DNA of 64,000 nucleotides. It comes from Nevskia sp964451925. Its GTDB lineage: Bacteria > Pseudomonadota > Gammaproteobacteria > Nevskiales > Nevskiaceae. Positions 26,774 through 35,733 of the stretch are shown in pieces. The stretch's first letter is position 1. Each line of letters begins with the position of its first letter. The position numbers and the translations under genes were made by a program. The DNA is taken from assembly GCA_964451925.1 (NCBI GenBank), contig CAYVKA010000003.1, positions 1 to 64,000 of the forward strand. Reading direction: 5' to 3'. The notes under the pieces were generated by a model. That model had not been told where the DNA came from and made no database searches. It was given only the letters and a program-made list of their open reading frames with translations.

Positions 26774-27166
26774 CTAAAGTCCGATGAAACCTTTGTAGAG
26801 GCACAATCCCGCTCCAACCAGAAGCGGGATGAGGGTCAGGATGATCCCGGCTGTACGACCAAATACGTATTCCTGGGTAAACGAAAGCGCGTATCCATGT
26901 ATCAAGCGCCCTACGAGCAGCGCAGCACCCATTGCGTGTAGCCACCAGCGCGGGAGGCCACTCAACTCAAGGAAGCCCATCATTAACAGGACTAGCGGCA
27001 CATATTCAGCAAAGTTGGCGTGTCCTCGGATTCGGCGCAGTACCTTCGGATTTCCTCCGTCTCCAAGACCGGGCCCGCTAGGCCCGATACGTGCGGCGAT
27101 GACCCTGAGGCTAAGAATCAAGAACCAGAGCGCCAAAGCGCCAGCGTAAATCAGCGTGACGGCCAT
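26774..27166 (-). CDS. MAPEG-family membrane protein
   Basis: A 130-residue protein with four hydrophobic helices. The family signature is present: an R-x-x-G-x-x-N-F-x-E pattern in RIRGHANFAEYVPLVLLMMG, with GRLIHGYAL further on. MAPEG proteins are small membrane glutathione-transferase or eicosanoid-enzyme relatives; bacterial members are mostly uncharacterised. It stands alone, tail to tail with the short coiled-coil gene. Confidence 0.85.
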   Translation of the reverse strand: MAVTLIYAGALALWFLILSLRVIAARIGPSGPGLGDGGNPKVLRRIRGHANFAEYVPLVLLMMGFLELSGLPRWWLHAMGAALLVGRLIHGYALSFTQEYVFGRTAGIILTLIPLLVGAGLCLYKGFIGL

Positions 27167-27650
27167 AGATCAACCTAAAAGGATGCGTGGATGCGGAATT
27201 GTGGCCGGAGCCAGCGTGATCCACAAGCGATGAAAATGCCAATTTCTACTGCATACCTGCCGTTTTCGAGTGCCCGCATGTATCGAGGAACCTATCTACC
27301 TCAGCGAGGTCGGCGAACGACGTACTCGACTGTATTGCAATGCGGTGCGGCAGTTGTGCGGCATGTCTCATTTCTATCTGCGTCATCGCTTGCGCGGCAC
27401 ATCCAAAGGAACTTAGCGTGAGCGAATCGGTTGTGCGTCCTTTCTTCAGCGTCCCTAAGGGATCGCCCGAGGGCATGTATCCGGCAATGCGCTGTCCTTG
27501 GCGTGGTGCGCATGGTCATAAGAACTCAAAACAGCCACTTGATTCTGGGAGTGAGGGATGCGGACGCCATTCGTGCCCGCCCACAGGTATCGACCTTGGG
27601 AGATTCTGAGTTGCCATAAAAGGCAGCCACAAGGGACGGGGTATTTCGGA
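27167..27650. other. Intergenic, no supported gene
   Basis: Nearly 500 bases upstream of the luxR-like gene. The overlapping open frames on both strands look like shadows with no recognisable protein. The downstream end holds the dyad listed next. Confidence 0.4.
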
Positions 27651-27675
27651 TATTCCATCGCGAAACGATGGAATA
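27651..27675. promoter_or_regulatory. 25-bp dyad upstream of luxR-like gene
   Basis: A perfect inverted repeat with 10-bp arms, TATTCCATCG and CGATGGAATA, around CGAAA. It ends 28 bases before the GTG start of the LuxR-type regulator, so it is either an operator controlling that gene or a hairpin in its leader. It does not fit the CT-N12-AG lux-box form. Confidence 0.6.
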
Positions 27676-27703
27676 ACACTACTCGGTTAGAGTCATCCGT
27701 ACT

Positions 27704-28486
27704 GTGAAAGACCCTATCTCACATATTGGCGAGATCTGCTACCAGGTGATCCAATCAGCTTCGATGCCTGGCGCCAGGGAGGCCCTGCGCACGGCTGCGC
27801 TCGCCTTCGAAGCGCCGTTCTACATGCTGATGGTTCGAGGCGCCACGACCTCAATGGACCCCGTGCAGCTCATCATTTCCAACTACCCAAAGGACTTGCA
27901 GCGTCGATACGACGAAATGAATGCCTGGACCTTTGATCCGGTATTGGACAAAGCGCTTAAAACCACAGAACCATTCCAATGGGACGAGCTGTTCGAAACA
28001 CCGCGACAAAAAGCCCTTCTCAGAGAGTACGCGAGATACGGTATGGCTCGTGGGATGACAGCATCCTACAGAGGGTCGGAGTCGTCAGTGGCTATCTTGT
28101 GTTTCTGCGGCCATCGACATGTTTCGGACAACGCCGAGCTTTGGAAGAGGACGAAGGCGGCTTTGATCCTCCTTACCGCCACGCTGCAGCGGACGGTCCA
28201 CCAATTGATCAAGTCACGCGACTGCAGGCTGCGCAGGCTGCAACCAAATCGTGCCCTGAGCGAGACGGAGCGTCGCTGCGTTCAGTTGATAGCGATGGGG
28301 AGAACGGCGGAACAGACGGCTGTGGTTCTCGGCGTCAAAACGCGAACGATTGGTTACTACCTGGATCGGGTTGCGGAGAAACTGGGAGCAACCAGTCGAA
28401 AGGAGGCTGTCGCCTTGGCAATTTCGTCCCATCTTGTCGAAACGCGAAGGTACCCGCCCCTGACCTTCGCCCGAGACCGGGACTGA
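27704..28486 (+). CDS. LuxR-type quorum-sensing regulator (solo)
   Basis: A 260-residue regulator starting at GTG. The N-terminal autoinducer-binding domain keeps most of the six residues conserved in TraR/LuxR: Y69 (TraR Y61), D78-P79 (D70-P71) in WTFDPVLDKAL, and W93 (W85) in PFQWDEL; a glycine follows in YARYGMARGMT. The position of TraR W57 is leucine (L65), which suggests a ligand other than a standard acyl-homoserine lactone. The C-terminal LuxR helix-turn-helix (about 190-245) reads LSETERRCVQLIAMGRTAEQ and KTRTIGYYLDRVAEKLGA. No luxI-type synthase is in the window. It sits beside the lipid cluster and is the best candidate to bind the lux-box-like dyad at 33825-33844. Confidence 0.88.
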   Translation: MKDPISHIGEICYQVIQSASMPGAREALRTAALAFEAPFYMLMVRGATTSMDPVQLIISNYPKDLQRRYDEMNAWTFDPVLDKALKTTEPFQWDELFETPRQKALLREYARYGMARGMTASYRGSESSVAILCFCGHRHVSDNAELWKRTKAALILLTATLQRTVHQLIKSRDCRLRRLQPNRALSETERRCVQLIAMGRTAEQTAVVLGVKTRTIGYYLDRVAEKLGATSRKEAVALAISSHLVETRRYPPLTFARDRD

Positions 28487-28511
28487 ATCCATCCGTTGAC
28501 GGCCAAAGGTA

Positions 28512-29030
28512 TTATCGTACGAGATGCAGTGGTTGCGTGCCAGATCGCAACTCGAGGAAGCCCTCCAGCACGCCCGATAGCGCCGCAGTCGATCGTGCAC
28601 CACCTTTTTCGCATGACGTCCGCATTACAGTGATCAAACCCTGACATAGCGTATCGACAGACAGGTCGGCGTCGCAACCTATGACAAGATCGCGTCGATG
28701 GGCGATTAGTGCAAATGCTGTGGAGGTCATCTCCGATGCAACTGTCATTTCCTCCAAGCTCAGAGCCTCGAATTCGTAGGACTCGGTTTTTCCTGACAGC
28801 TCGTCGAACAGTCGCAAAAGCTGCTCCTCCGCAGCGCGGCGGGACGCACGGGAATCGGAAAAAAAATAATGACACATGAGGGTTTGGGCAGCCGCCAATG
28901 CTAGTAAACGATAAGCATCAAAATCCTTTATGAGCTGGTTCTTGGCTACGCGAAGCATGACTCCTTCCAGTTCGCCAACCCATTCGTCTGTAACAAAGTA
29001 TCGGTCGTCGCGGTTCGCCGCTTCGCTCAC
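28512..29030 (-). CDS. Hypothetical protein next to luxR-like gene
   Basis: A 172-residue, mostly helical soluble protein, convergent with the regulator gene (25 bases between ends). Its length and helical, leucine-rich C-terminus recall TetR ligand domains, but I see no helix-turn-helix, so I do not assign it. It is the last gene of the leftward set that starts with the MMPL transporter, 110 bases after the barrel gene. Confidence 0.55.
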   Translation of the reverse strand: MSEAANRDDRYFVTDEWVGELEGVMLRVAKNQLIKDFDAYRLLALAAAQTLMCHYFFSDSRASRRAAEEQLLRLFDELSGKTESYEFEALSLEEMTVASEMTSTAFALIAHRRDLVIGCDADLSVDTLCQGLITVMRTSCEKGGARSTAALSGVLEGFLELRSGTQPLHLVR

Positions 29031-29140
29031 TAGTCAGGCCTCTCCATGGATGCTTGACATTTTACGCAGGCTCGAATTCCTGGCACAACCTTTGCTGCAG
29101 CGCAGCAGGATGCCATTGGGTGCCGTATCTTGCGCGCCGC

Positions 29141-30469
29141 CTATCTGGATGAAGTATATGAATACTCGATCCGAACAAAGGCCAAGCGATCTTTTCGTAG
29201 TCTACCAAGCGGACCATCTTCGGCGCCGACAAAGATGTCTCCTCCGATTTCACCGAGGATGGAGTCCGTAAACTTGTAGCTGAATCTCGGTCGAGCAGCC
29301 CAGTTGCCAATGCCGACGAAGTAGAGAAGATCCACGTTCGCGGATGTGCGGAGGTCGGCCGTGTTATAGGTTAGGCCACTACCCACACCAAACAAATTAC
29401 GATGAAATTGATCGTCGATGATTGCCGCCCCGATAGCGAGCTGCTGCAGTGGCGGGAGCACCTGGTGTGTATCCAAATAGTCGAAGGTGTGTCGGTAAGC
29501 GGTTTCCCCGTAAGCTGACCACTCGCCAAAATTTCGTTCGAGTCCGAGGACTCCAAGAAAAAAGGACTGACGTGAGCCGAGGGGGTCCGATCCAGAGCCA
29601 TCGACTAGGTTGTAGGCAGCCTCGCTGCGAACAACCCATTTGCCCATCAGTCGTTCGAGGTCGGCACCAAAGACTCGCTCGAACGGGTAGTTGAGATTGA
29701 GCCTGCTAGCGGCCAAGTCGGCCGGATGAGCTGAAAGGGTCGGCCACTTGGACGGGCCTTGAAAATATGAGAGGGACCAGGACATGTCGGAATTGGAAAC
29801 GTCATAGCGTATCGCGGCTGCGTTCAGTGAAGTTGTGCGCCCCAGATCGACGTATTGAAAGCCAGAAACTGGAGGCAGCGGCAGATCGTCGTGCCTGAAT
29901 AAGGGCTGCCACACGAACTGCAGGTTGTGATCGCCCCAGGACCAATCCGTACTCAAAGAGAAGGGGCCGACCTTTTGGTCGGAGTCGTCTGGAACCAGCC
30001 ACGTGAATTTGCGGGCCGTCAGGTTATCGGTTGGGTTGATCAGGTCAGCCCGCCCCCAGGATATATTTTGCTCGCCGAGCCGCATCCGGAGCGGGCCGGA
30101 TTTGTAGCTCACGTAAGCTTCGCGTGGTACGGCCACCGGTGCAACATGGCCGAGAACGACCGTTCTGCTCGTTGCGACACCATCCGCATGCGCCGACCAG
30201 CCGCCCGAGACCTTTGCATCACCCTCTAGTTCGATAAAGGGAAAGTAAATCGGCCCAGCGTCGTCAAGGGTGCGTGTCCCTGACCAGGTGTTTAGGGATG
30301 CCTTTGCGGTGAGTCCAGTGCTGATCACGTTCTGAGCGCGCGCGAGGCCAACTGCGCCGACGAGAAGGAAGGGCAGGGCTAGGTAAGGCGTCCCACGCCA
30401 AGAACTATTCTTCAAGGGCGCGCGGACTGAACTGGTCCTCGGGGATCGATTTCGTCGGATTGAAGTCAT
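29141..30469 (-). CDS. DUF1302-like outer-membrane beta-barrel
   Basis: About 442 residues. The N-terminal signal region is LALPFLLVGAVGLARA. The body alternates short amphipathic strands and ends RLAFVRIEYSYTSSR, the aromatic-rich last strand of an outer-membrane barrel. GEQNISWGRADLINPTDNLT is the signature seen in DUF1302-like proteins that accompany LolA-like and MMPL proteins. The listed start overlaps the upstream gene by 65 bases; a TTG near 30416 (LKNSSWRGTPYLALPF) would give a more usual signal peptide. I infer that it is the outer-membrane part of a lipid export route. Confidence 0.8.
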   Translation of the reverse strand: MTSIRRNRSPRTSSVRAPLKNSSWRGTPYLALPFLLVGAVGLARAQNVISTGLTAKASLNTWSGTRTLDDAGPIYFPFIELEGDAKVSGGWSAHADGVATSRTVVLGHVAPVAVPREAYVSYKSGPLRMRLGEQNISWGRADLINPTDNLTARKFTWLVPDDSDQKVGPFSLSTDWSWGDHNLQFVWQPLFRHDDLPLPPVSGFQYVDLGRTTSLNAAAIRYDVSNSDMSWSLSYFQGPSKWPTLSAHPADLAASRLNLNYPFERVFGADLERLMGKWVVRSEAAYNLVDGSGSDPLGSRQSFFLGVLGLERNFGEWSAYGETAYRHTFDYLDTHQVLPPLQQLAIGAAIIDDQFHRNLFGVGSGLTYNTADLRTSANVDLLYFVGIGNWAARPRFSYKFTDSILGEIGGDIFVGAEDGPLGRLRKDRLAFVRIEYSYTSSR

Positions 30470-31235
30470 CTATCGTAATTTTGGTCGAGTGGCCGCTCTG
30501 CAGGTTCTTGGCATCGATTTCGCGCGCGACGAAGACGCCCTGCTGTCCATTCACTGGCTCGATGGAACGGTTCCAGATGGTCTTCAAGGGCTTGCCGTCG
30601 ATATCCCATATATCGATCTTGAGGGCAACAGACGTTGCGTCATCGACGCACGTCTGCCGTTTGCTGTATCCGCTGTCGTCACGAACCGAATCCGACGTTG
30701 GCGTCGACTCGACGACCCGGCACTTGCGGCCGTCGACGACATCCTCGCCGGTTAAGCGATGGGACCATGCGGATACCTTGTAGCCGAGCACATCACCGTA
30801 GCTGAGATCAGTTCCCATGAAGCTGCTTTTTTTGTCGCTAGCGACTACGCGGCGTACTTTTTTTGCGGCAGGTATGTACAGCCAAAGTTCATCGTCGGCG
30901 CCGGTGTGATCTATCAGAAGGGTAGCGATACCCCTGGCATCTGCGGGGAAGTCAAAACGGGTCATCCTCCGGTTGTCGGTTTTTCCGGCCTGTAGCTTCA
31001 TGTAACTGGACACCTTTCTGATCTGTTGGGCGCCGTTATCTCCGGTCAGAACAAAAGTTGCCTTCGAGTCGGCGCCGGTTACCAGAGTGGAACGCCAGCT
31101 TCTGTCCATGAGGCTCGCGGGATCGGAACCCACGGCATCGGGCTGCTCAGAGGCCTGCAAGCTCCAGGATGCCAGCAGCAGAATGCAAGCCGATATGGGG
31201 GAGGCCCCGGCTACCAGGCGAGTTGAATCAGTCAT
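30405..31235 (-). CDS. LolA-like outer-membrane lipoprotein-sorting protein
   Basis: A 276-residue periplasmic protein with a signal peptide (ACILLLASWSLQAS). The mature part has the pattern of the LolA-like group found beside MMPL transporters: MTRFDFPADARGIATLLID, then DDELWLYIPAAKKVRRVV, SFMGTDLSYGDVLGYK, and a C-terminal end TKITIDDFNPTKSIPEDQFS. It would carry a lipophilic cargo across the periplasm between the MMPL transporter and the outer-membrane barrel. The genes run in the same order and strand. Confidence 0.85.
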   Translation of the reverse strand: MTDSTRLVAGASPISACILLLASWSLQASEQPDAVGSDPASLMDRSWRSTLVTGADSKATFVLTGDNGAQQIRKVSSYMKLQAGKTDNRRMTRFDFPADARGIATLLIDHTGADDELWLYIPAAKKVRRVVASDKKSSFMGTDLSYGDVLGYKVSAWSHRLTGEDVVDGRKCRVVESTPTSDSVRDDSGYSKRQTCVDDATSVALKIDIWDIDGKPLKTIWNRSIEPVNGQQGVFVAREIDAKNLQSGHSTKITIDDFNPTKSIPEDQFSPRALEE

Positions 31236-31340
31236 GGTCTTCTCCTTGGTCGATGTTGCGGTAGGGCGTCAAGGGCTGCAAAGGGCGTCGGCCACTCCGC
31301 CACGCTTGGATCGTCCGCAGCACACCATGACTGCGGTGAC

Positions 31341-33692
31341 TCACTTCGAGGCGTGTACGGCATCGGAGCTCATCAGTTTTCGCGGAAATAGCGCGGCGGG
31401 ACGTAACAGAATCAATAGAGCAGGGAACAGCGTGAGGGATGCCAGTGCGCTGCCGAACATGGCAAAGCTAACCAACACTCCAAGCCAGAGATGTACGTTG
31501 TAACCGATGGAAGCGACCAAGCCGAGAAAGCCCCCAGCGACCGCGCTCGCTACGAAAAGCACCGCCTTGCCAGCAGTGCGATAGGTCTCCCCAAGGGCTC
31601 CACTGACGTCATCCGGATCAAGCGATAGGAACGCTCGCATTCTCATGCCGAAATAGATCGCATAGTCGGCTCCAATACCGACGGAGATCGCAACTATCGT
31701 TATGGTTGCCACGTTCAGCGGGAACGACAGGACGGTCATCGCGGCGAAGCCCAAAACGGTTGCCGCCAGCAAAGGCACGGTGACAAGAATACCCATCACG
31801 ACGGATCGGAATAGAAGACCGGAGATGACGGCTGCCAGAAGGAGGATCTGCGCCATATTGATGAGCTTCATTTTGACGAAGCTTTCGTTAACGGAAAGGG
31901 TGGTTGCGCCGGTTCCGCCCAACATCATCCGCACGCCGTGAGGAAGCCTAGTTCCAAAGCGACGATTGAGCTCGGAGAACAAGGTCGACACAAAGTTTGA
32001 CGAATCGGTTCGTGCGAGAACCCGTATCAGAGCGGCGCTCTTAGTGGAGGTTAGTAAGTCGTCCAGTGCCCCAGGGGTGGCTCCGATTTCATAGGTCGCG
32101 AGGAAGTTCCGCACCGCCTCGGACGAATAGCCGGCGGTTGCTTTGCAGTAGTCATCGTTAAAGCCGCAACCGACCTCTTGGACGGCATCAAAATAGGAGG
32201 CATCAGCACCGATATCGGGGACTGTTGAGAGATACGCCTGAACATCTCTCATCAGCATTCCCATCTCCCCAGTTGTCATCGAATCCGGGGCGGAACCTTG
32301 AAACAGCACGTAAATGACATTTGCTCCCGAGAAGTCGGTGTTCAGTGTGCGCTCTGATTTCCGGAACTCTGTGAACGTCGCAAGGTTGTCGTCTAGGGAG
32401 TTGTTGACCTCGACCTGACTGGCAAGGATGCCGCAAATACTGAAGGCGGCTAACCAACCGAACAGAATGTAAGGTGCGTTCCTGGGATTGGCTGAACGCG
32501 ACAGCCTTCCGATTAATCGGTCCCACGCAGTCACCTTGCGGTCCATGGGCAGCGCGGGTGGGCTGACCAGCAGGCGCAGCGCGGGGATGAACGTCAGTTC
32601 AATGGCCAGGCCGGCAAAAACACCAACCGATATGAACAGGCCGAAGCCCCGAATCGCCGGGATCTTGAATATGGCAAGAGAGGCGAAGCTCAGCGCTGCC
32701 ACACAGGAGGCTGCCGTCATAATGGGCGCGAGCGTGCTGAAGGATTCCTCGATCGCAGCGCGGCTGAGCGCCCGCCTATCGCCGGCAAGTCGGCCGTCTA
32801 CTCGGCGTGAATCAAGAGCCTCGCAGTACCGTTTGAGCATCTGAACTGCATGGCCGGCTGTAAGCGCTACGATCAGGATTGTCGCCGCAGAATTGAACGC
32901 GTCGAGCCTCATGCCGGCGCGTGTCATGATTGCGAGGCCGATGGTGGCGGACGCCACTGCGGTGATGAGCGGGAACACCAAGCCCTGCATCGAGCGGAAA
33001 GCCTCGAAATGGATGAGACCGATAATGACTAGGGCCAGCGGCAAGACCAGAAAAATGTGCTGCGAGAACCGCTCAATCTCGGCGAACGCTACGGGCTGAC
33101 CGCCCAGGGTGACGGTAAAACCGTTAGTGGCGATCGCGTCAAGCTTGTCGCGCAGTGTCGCCACAAAGATCTGCTTGCCCTCTATGGGGTTGTGGATTCT
33201 GAACAGAATCAGGGTCGATCTGTTGTCGGTGCTTACCAGTGGGCGAAAGATCCTGCTGCCCCGTAGCCTAGAGGCAAGCTGCTCTGACGAGTATCCCTTT
33301 CCGACAATCGGCGTGATTCTGACGTCGTCCCCGACTCGCTCCACGACCTCTGCCCGGTCGGAGACGATGGATGTGATGTCCTCCTTCTTTACTCCCGTGA
33401 GTGCTTCAAGCGTTCGCTCGATATGACGCACGTAGTCGATCGCCGCCGGCTCGAAGATTGACCCCGAAGTCGACGTCACGCCGACGACAATGTAGTCGGA
33501 TGGACCGAACAGACGGTCGCTCAGGTTGTTGGTGGCCGTGATCTCATGACTTTCCGGAGAAATGGACGATAAGTCGAAATAGATTCTGGGAGGAAATGGA
33601 AGGCAGATAAGTGCAATGAGCTGAATCAGCGCGCCTAGTGCAATTGCCGTTTTGGGGTGGTTCAGTACCGCGTGCAACAAGGTCTTGTACAT
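31341..33692 (-). CDS. MMPL/RND-family lipid exporter
   Basis: A 783-residue inner-membrane transporter with two similar halves. Each half has one membrane helix, a large periplasmic loop and five further helices. The first half includes LVLPLALVIIGLIHFEAF; the second includes GIGADYAIYFGMRMRAF, the RND motif with the proton-relay aspartate, and ends VLVSFAMFGSALASLTLFPA. Proteins of this kind (HpnN-like) move hopanoids, sterol-like or other lipids. It heads the leftward set and is divergent from the acyl-AMP ligase operon, so it is a good candidate for exporting that operon's product. Confidence 0.88.
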   Translation of the reverse strand: MYKTLLHAVLNHPKTAIALGALIQLIALICLPFPPRIYFDLSSISPESHEITATNNLSDRLFGPSDYIVVGVTSTSGSIFEPAAIDYVRHIERTLEALTGVKKEDITSIVSDRAEVVERVGDDVRITPIVGKGYSSEQLASRLRGSRIFRPLVSTDNRSTLILFRIHNPIEGKQIFVATLRDKLDAIATNGFTVTLGGQPVAFAEIERFSQHIFLVLPLALVIIGLIHFEAFRSMQGLVFPLITAVASATIGLAIMTRAGMRLDAFNSAATILIVALTAGHAVQMLKRYCEALDSRRVDGRLAGDRRALSRAAIEESFSTLAPIMTAASCVAALSFASLAIFKIPAIRGFGLFISVGVFAGLAIELTFIPALRLLVSPPALPMDRKVTAWDRLIGRLSRSANPRNAPYILFGWLAAFSICGILASQVEVNNSLDDNLATFTEFRKSERTLNTDFSGANVIYVLFQGSAPDSMTTGEMGMLMRDVQAYLSTVPDIGADASYFDAVQEVGCGFNDDYCKATAGYSSEAVRNFLATYEIGATPGALDDLLTSTKSAALIRVLARTDSSNFVSTLFSELNRRFGTRLPHGVRMMLGGTGATTLSVNESFVKMKLINMAQILLLAAVISGLLFRSVVMGILVTVPLLAATVLGFAAMTVLSFPLNVATITIVAISVGIGADYAIYFGMRMRAFLSLDPDDVSGALGETYRTAGKAVLFVASAVAGGFLGLVASIGYNVHLWLGVLVSFAMFGSALASLTLFPALLILLRPAALFPRKLMSSDAVHASK

Positions 33693-33767
33693 AACCTCTC
33701 CGATTCATCCTGAGTGCTATTTGCGACAACTCTGTGTGGCTCGCGTGCTCATGCGTGGCGCGGTGGT

Positions 33768-33792
33768 GTTTGAGTGATCACATCTCTCAAAC
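33768..33792. promoter_or_regulatory. Inverted repeat upstream of MMPL gene
   Basis: GTTTGAG and CTCAAAC arms separated by 11 bases, with a TGATCA palindrome in the spacer. It lies 76 bases before the MMPL start in the divergent promoter region, a likely operator for the leftward operon. Confidence 0.5.
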
Positions 33793-33824
33793 CCAGCTTT
33801 GTAACAAAGGCAGGCGGACGGCAA

Positions 33825-33870
33825 CACTGTCATTCCTGACAGTGCCTGAGCGACTTTTGCCAATGAGAAT
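33825..33870 (+). promoter_or_regulatory. Lux-box-like dyad and -10 element before acyl-AMP ligase
   Basis: CACTGTCATTCCTGACAGTG at 33825-33844 is a perfect 20-bp dyad (8-bp arms, 4-bp spacer) and fits the NNCT-N12-AGNN form of LuxR-type binding sites. A TGAGAAT sequence at 33864-33870 would serve as a -10 element with the dyad centred close to -42, the usual place for LuxR activation. The ligase start is 93 bases further on. Confidence 0.65.
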
Positions 33871-33937
33871 GCCGGGGCTCAGGAAGGTCCACGCCGTTAG
33901 GCTCCATGGGACCGCAAGATGAAATATCGGAGGCGCT

Positions 33938-35716
33938 GTGACGACCTCGGCAAAGACGATTGTCGATATAGGCGTGGCCAATGCCGCTCGCGTTGGCGAT
34001 AGGCCGTTTTTGCTTTGGCTCGACAACGGCAAAGTTGAATCCAGGTCCTTAACGTTCTCCGAACTGGATAGGGCTTCAAGAGCATTTGCCGTCCAACTGC
34101 TGGACGCTGCATGCACACAGGCCAGGGCATCAGAAGAAGGGCGTCAGCCCCTTGCCTTGATCATGACCCGGCATGGGCTTGAATTCGCCATTGCTTTTTT
34201 TGCTTGCCTGTACGCCGGAGTTGTCGCGGTGCCAGCTTATCCCCCAAAGAAAGGGGAGAGCGGCGATCGCCTGCATGCTTTGATCGCCGATTCGCAAGCC
34301 GTCATTGCCATTGCCGACCGGACCACAATCGAGTCGGTCAAGGCGGCGGCCGGGATCGGGATGGCAGTCCTGTCGGTCGACGAGGTTCGCGAAGACCTTG
34401 CTTCGCGGTGGGAGCATCCTCCCATTGATCCGGAGTCGACCGCCTTCATCCAATACACCTCAGGGTCAACCGGTGCACCGAAGGGGGTTGTCGTTACGCA
34501 TGGCAATCTCATGAGCAACCAGAGCGCCATCAGCCTGGCCATGAATCATGATGAACGGACGATCTTCGCAGGGTGGCTGCCGCTGTTCCACGACATGGGT
34601 CTGGTCGGCAATTTGCTGAATCCGTTCTACCTCGGCGTGCGTTGCGTACTGATGTCGCCGCTGTCCTTCATCGTCAACCCTATTCGCTGGCTGGAGGCAA
34701 TCAGCAAATATCGGGCGACCACTAGCGGCGGGCCGAACTTTGCCTACGAGCTGTGCCTATCCAGAACCACACCTGAACAGAGAATGGGCCTGGATCTGAG
34801 CAGCTGGAAGGTGGCATTCAACGGAGCGGAGCCCGTCCGCGCAAGCACCATCGAGCGATTTGCAGAGGAGTTCGCCCCGCACGGATTCGATCGTAAGGCG
34901 ATCTTCCCGTGCTACGGAATGGCGGAAGCCACGTTGTTCGTGGCCGGCCCTGATATGGATGCGCCGCCCACAATACTTGACGTCAATCAAGAACGGCTGG
35001 CGAAGGGGACCGTTGAAATTGCTGAACCGCATACGCGGCCTACGCGCGCCAAAGCAGCCGGCGGGCCAGTCGGGTCTCTCCGCCTCGTAAGCTGCGGCGC
35101 ACCGTCGGACGAAACAATTGTCCGGATTATCGACCCTTCGAACGCTCAGCTTCTGGACAGCGGCCAGGTAGGTGAGATCTGGATTAGCGGACCGGGGGTT
35201 GCCCGGGGCTACCACCGCCAGGTGGCCCTCACCGACGACACCTTCTTCGGGGCGATTTCAGGCGACGCCACTGGACATCGTTTCCTCCGGACCGGAGATC
35301 TTGGATTTCTGCGCGACGGGCAATTGTACGTCACCGGCCGATGCAAGGACGTCATCATCGTCAATGGCCGGAACCTGTATCCACAGGACATCGAAGCCAG
35401 CGCGATCGCGGCGCATCCTGTTCTGTCGGGCGGCGTGGCTGCCGCGTTCTCCCTCGATCGGGACGACCAAGAGCAAGTTGTGCTGGTGATCGCGTCCAGC
35501 GAGAAGCAGATGCAGGACATGCCTGTACAGGATTTGCTGCGTGCGGTGACGCGCGCCGTGACGCACTCGCACGCGATCGATCTTCACGACCTGGTGCTAG
35601 TGAGGTCACGACTGCCTGTGACGTCGAGCGGCAAGATCCGACGTTCCAGGTGCCGACAGATGTATCAGGCTGACGCGTTTACGAACGTTCTCGCGTCCAA
35701 GAAGGCTGGGATGTAG
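33938..35716 (+). CDS. Fatty acyl-AMP ligase (FAAL)
   Basis: A 592-residue adenylating enzyme that activates a fatty acid with ATP and passes it to an acyl carrier protein. The ATP loop YTSGSTGAPKG is at 173-183; LPLFHDMGLVGNLLNPFYLG and VVAVPAYPPKKGESGDRLHA are typical of FAALs rather than CoA ligases. FLRTGDLGFLRDGQLYVTGR and the C-terminal SGKIRRSRC with the catalytic lysine complete the fold. The GTG at 33938 follows GGAGG. It is the first gene of a seven-gene rightward operon, and the carrier protein follows 17 bases later, as expected for a FAAL-ACP pair. Confidence 0.92.
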   Translation: MTTSAKTIVDIGVANAARVGDRPFLLWLDNGKVESRSLTFSELDRASRAFAVQLLDAACTQARASEEGRQPLALIMTRHGLEFAIAFFACLYAGVVAVPAYPPKKGESGDRLHALIADSQAVIAIADRTTIESVKAAAGIGMAVLSVDEVREDLASRWEHPPIDPESTAFIQYTSGSTGAPKGVVVTHGNLMSNQSAISLAMNHDERTIFAGWLPLFHDMGLVGNLLNPFYLGVRCVLMSPLSFIVNPIRWLEAISKYRATTSGGPNFAYELCLSRTTPEQRMGLDLSSWKVAFNGAEPVRASTIERFAEEFAPHGFDRKAIFPCYGMAEATLFVAGPDMDAPPTILDVNQERLAKGTVEIAEPHTRPTRAKAAGGPVGSLRLVSCGAPSDETIVRIIDPSNAQLLDSGQVGEIWISGPGVARGYHRQVALTDDTFFGAISGDATGHRFLRTGDLGFLRDGQLYVTGRCKDVIIVNGRNLYPQDIEASAIAAHPVLSGGVAAAFSLDRDDQEQVVLVIASSEKQMQDMPVQDLLRAVTRAVTHSHAIDLHDLVLVRSRLPVTSSGKIRRSRCRQMYQADAFTNVLASKKAGM

Positions 35717-35733
35717 CAGATGTTGGAGAAAAC

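Noticed and set aside
28512..29030. Possible TetR regulator next to the luxR-like gene
   Set aside because: Size and helicity fit a TetR ligand domain, but no helix-turn-helix is present at the N-terminus.
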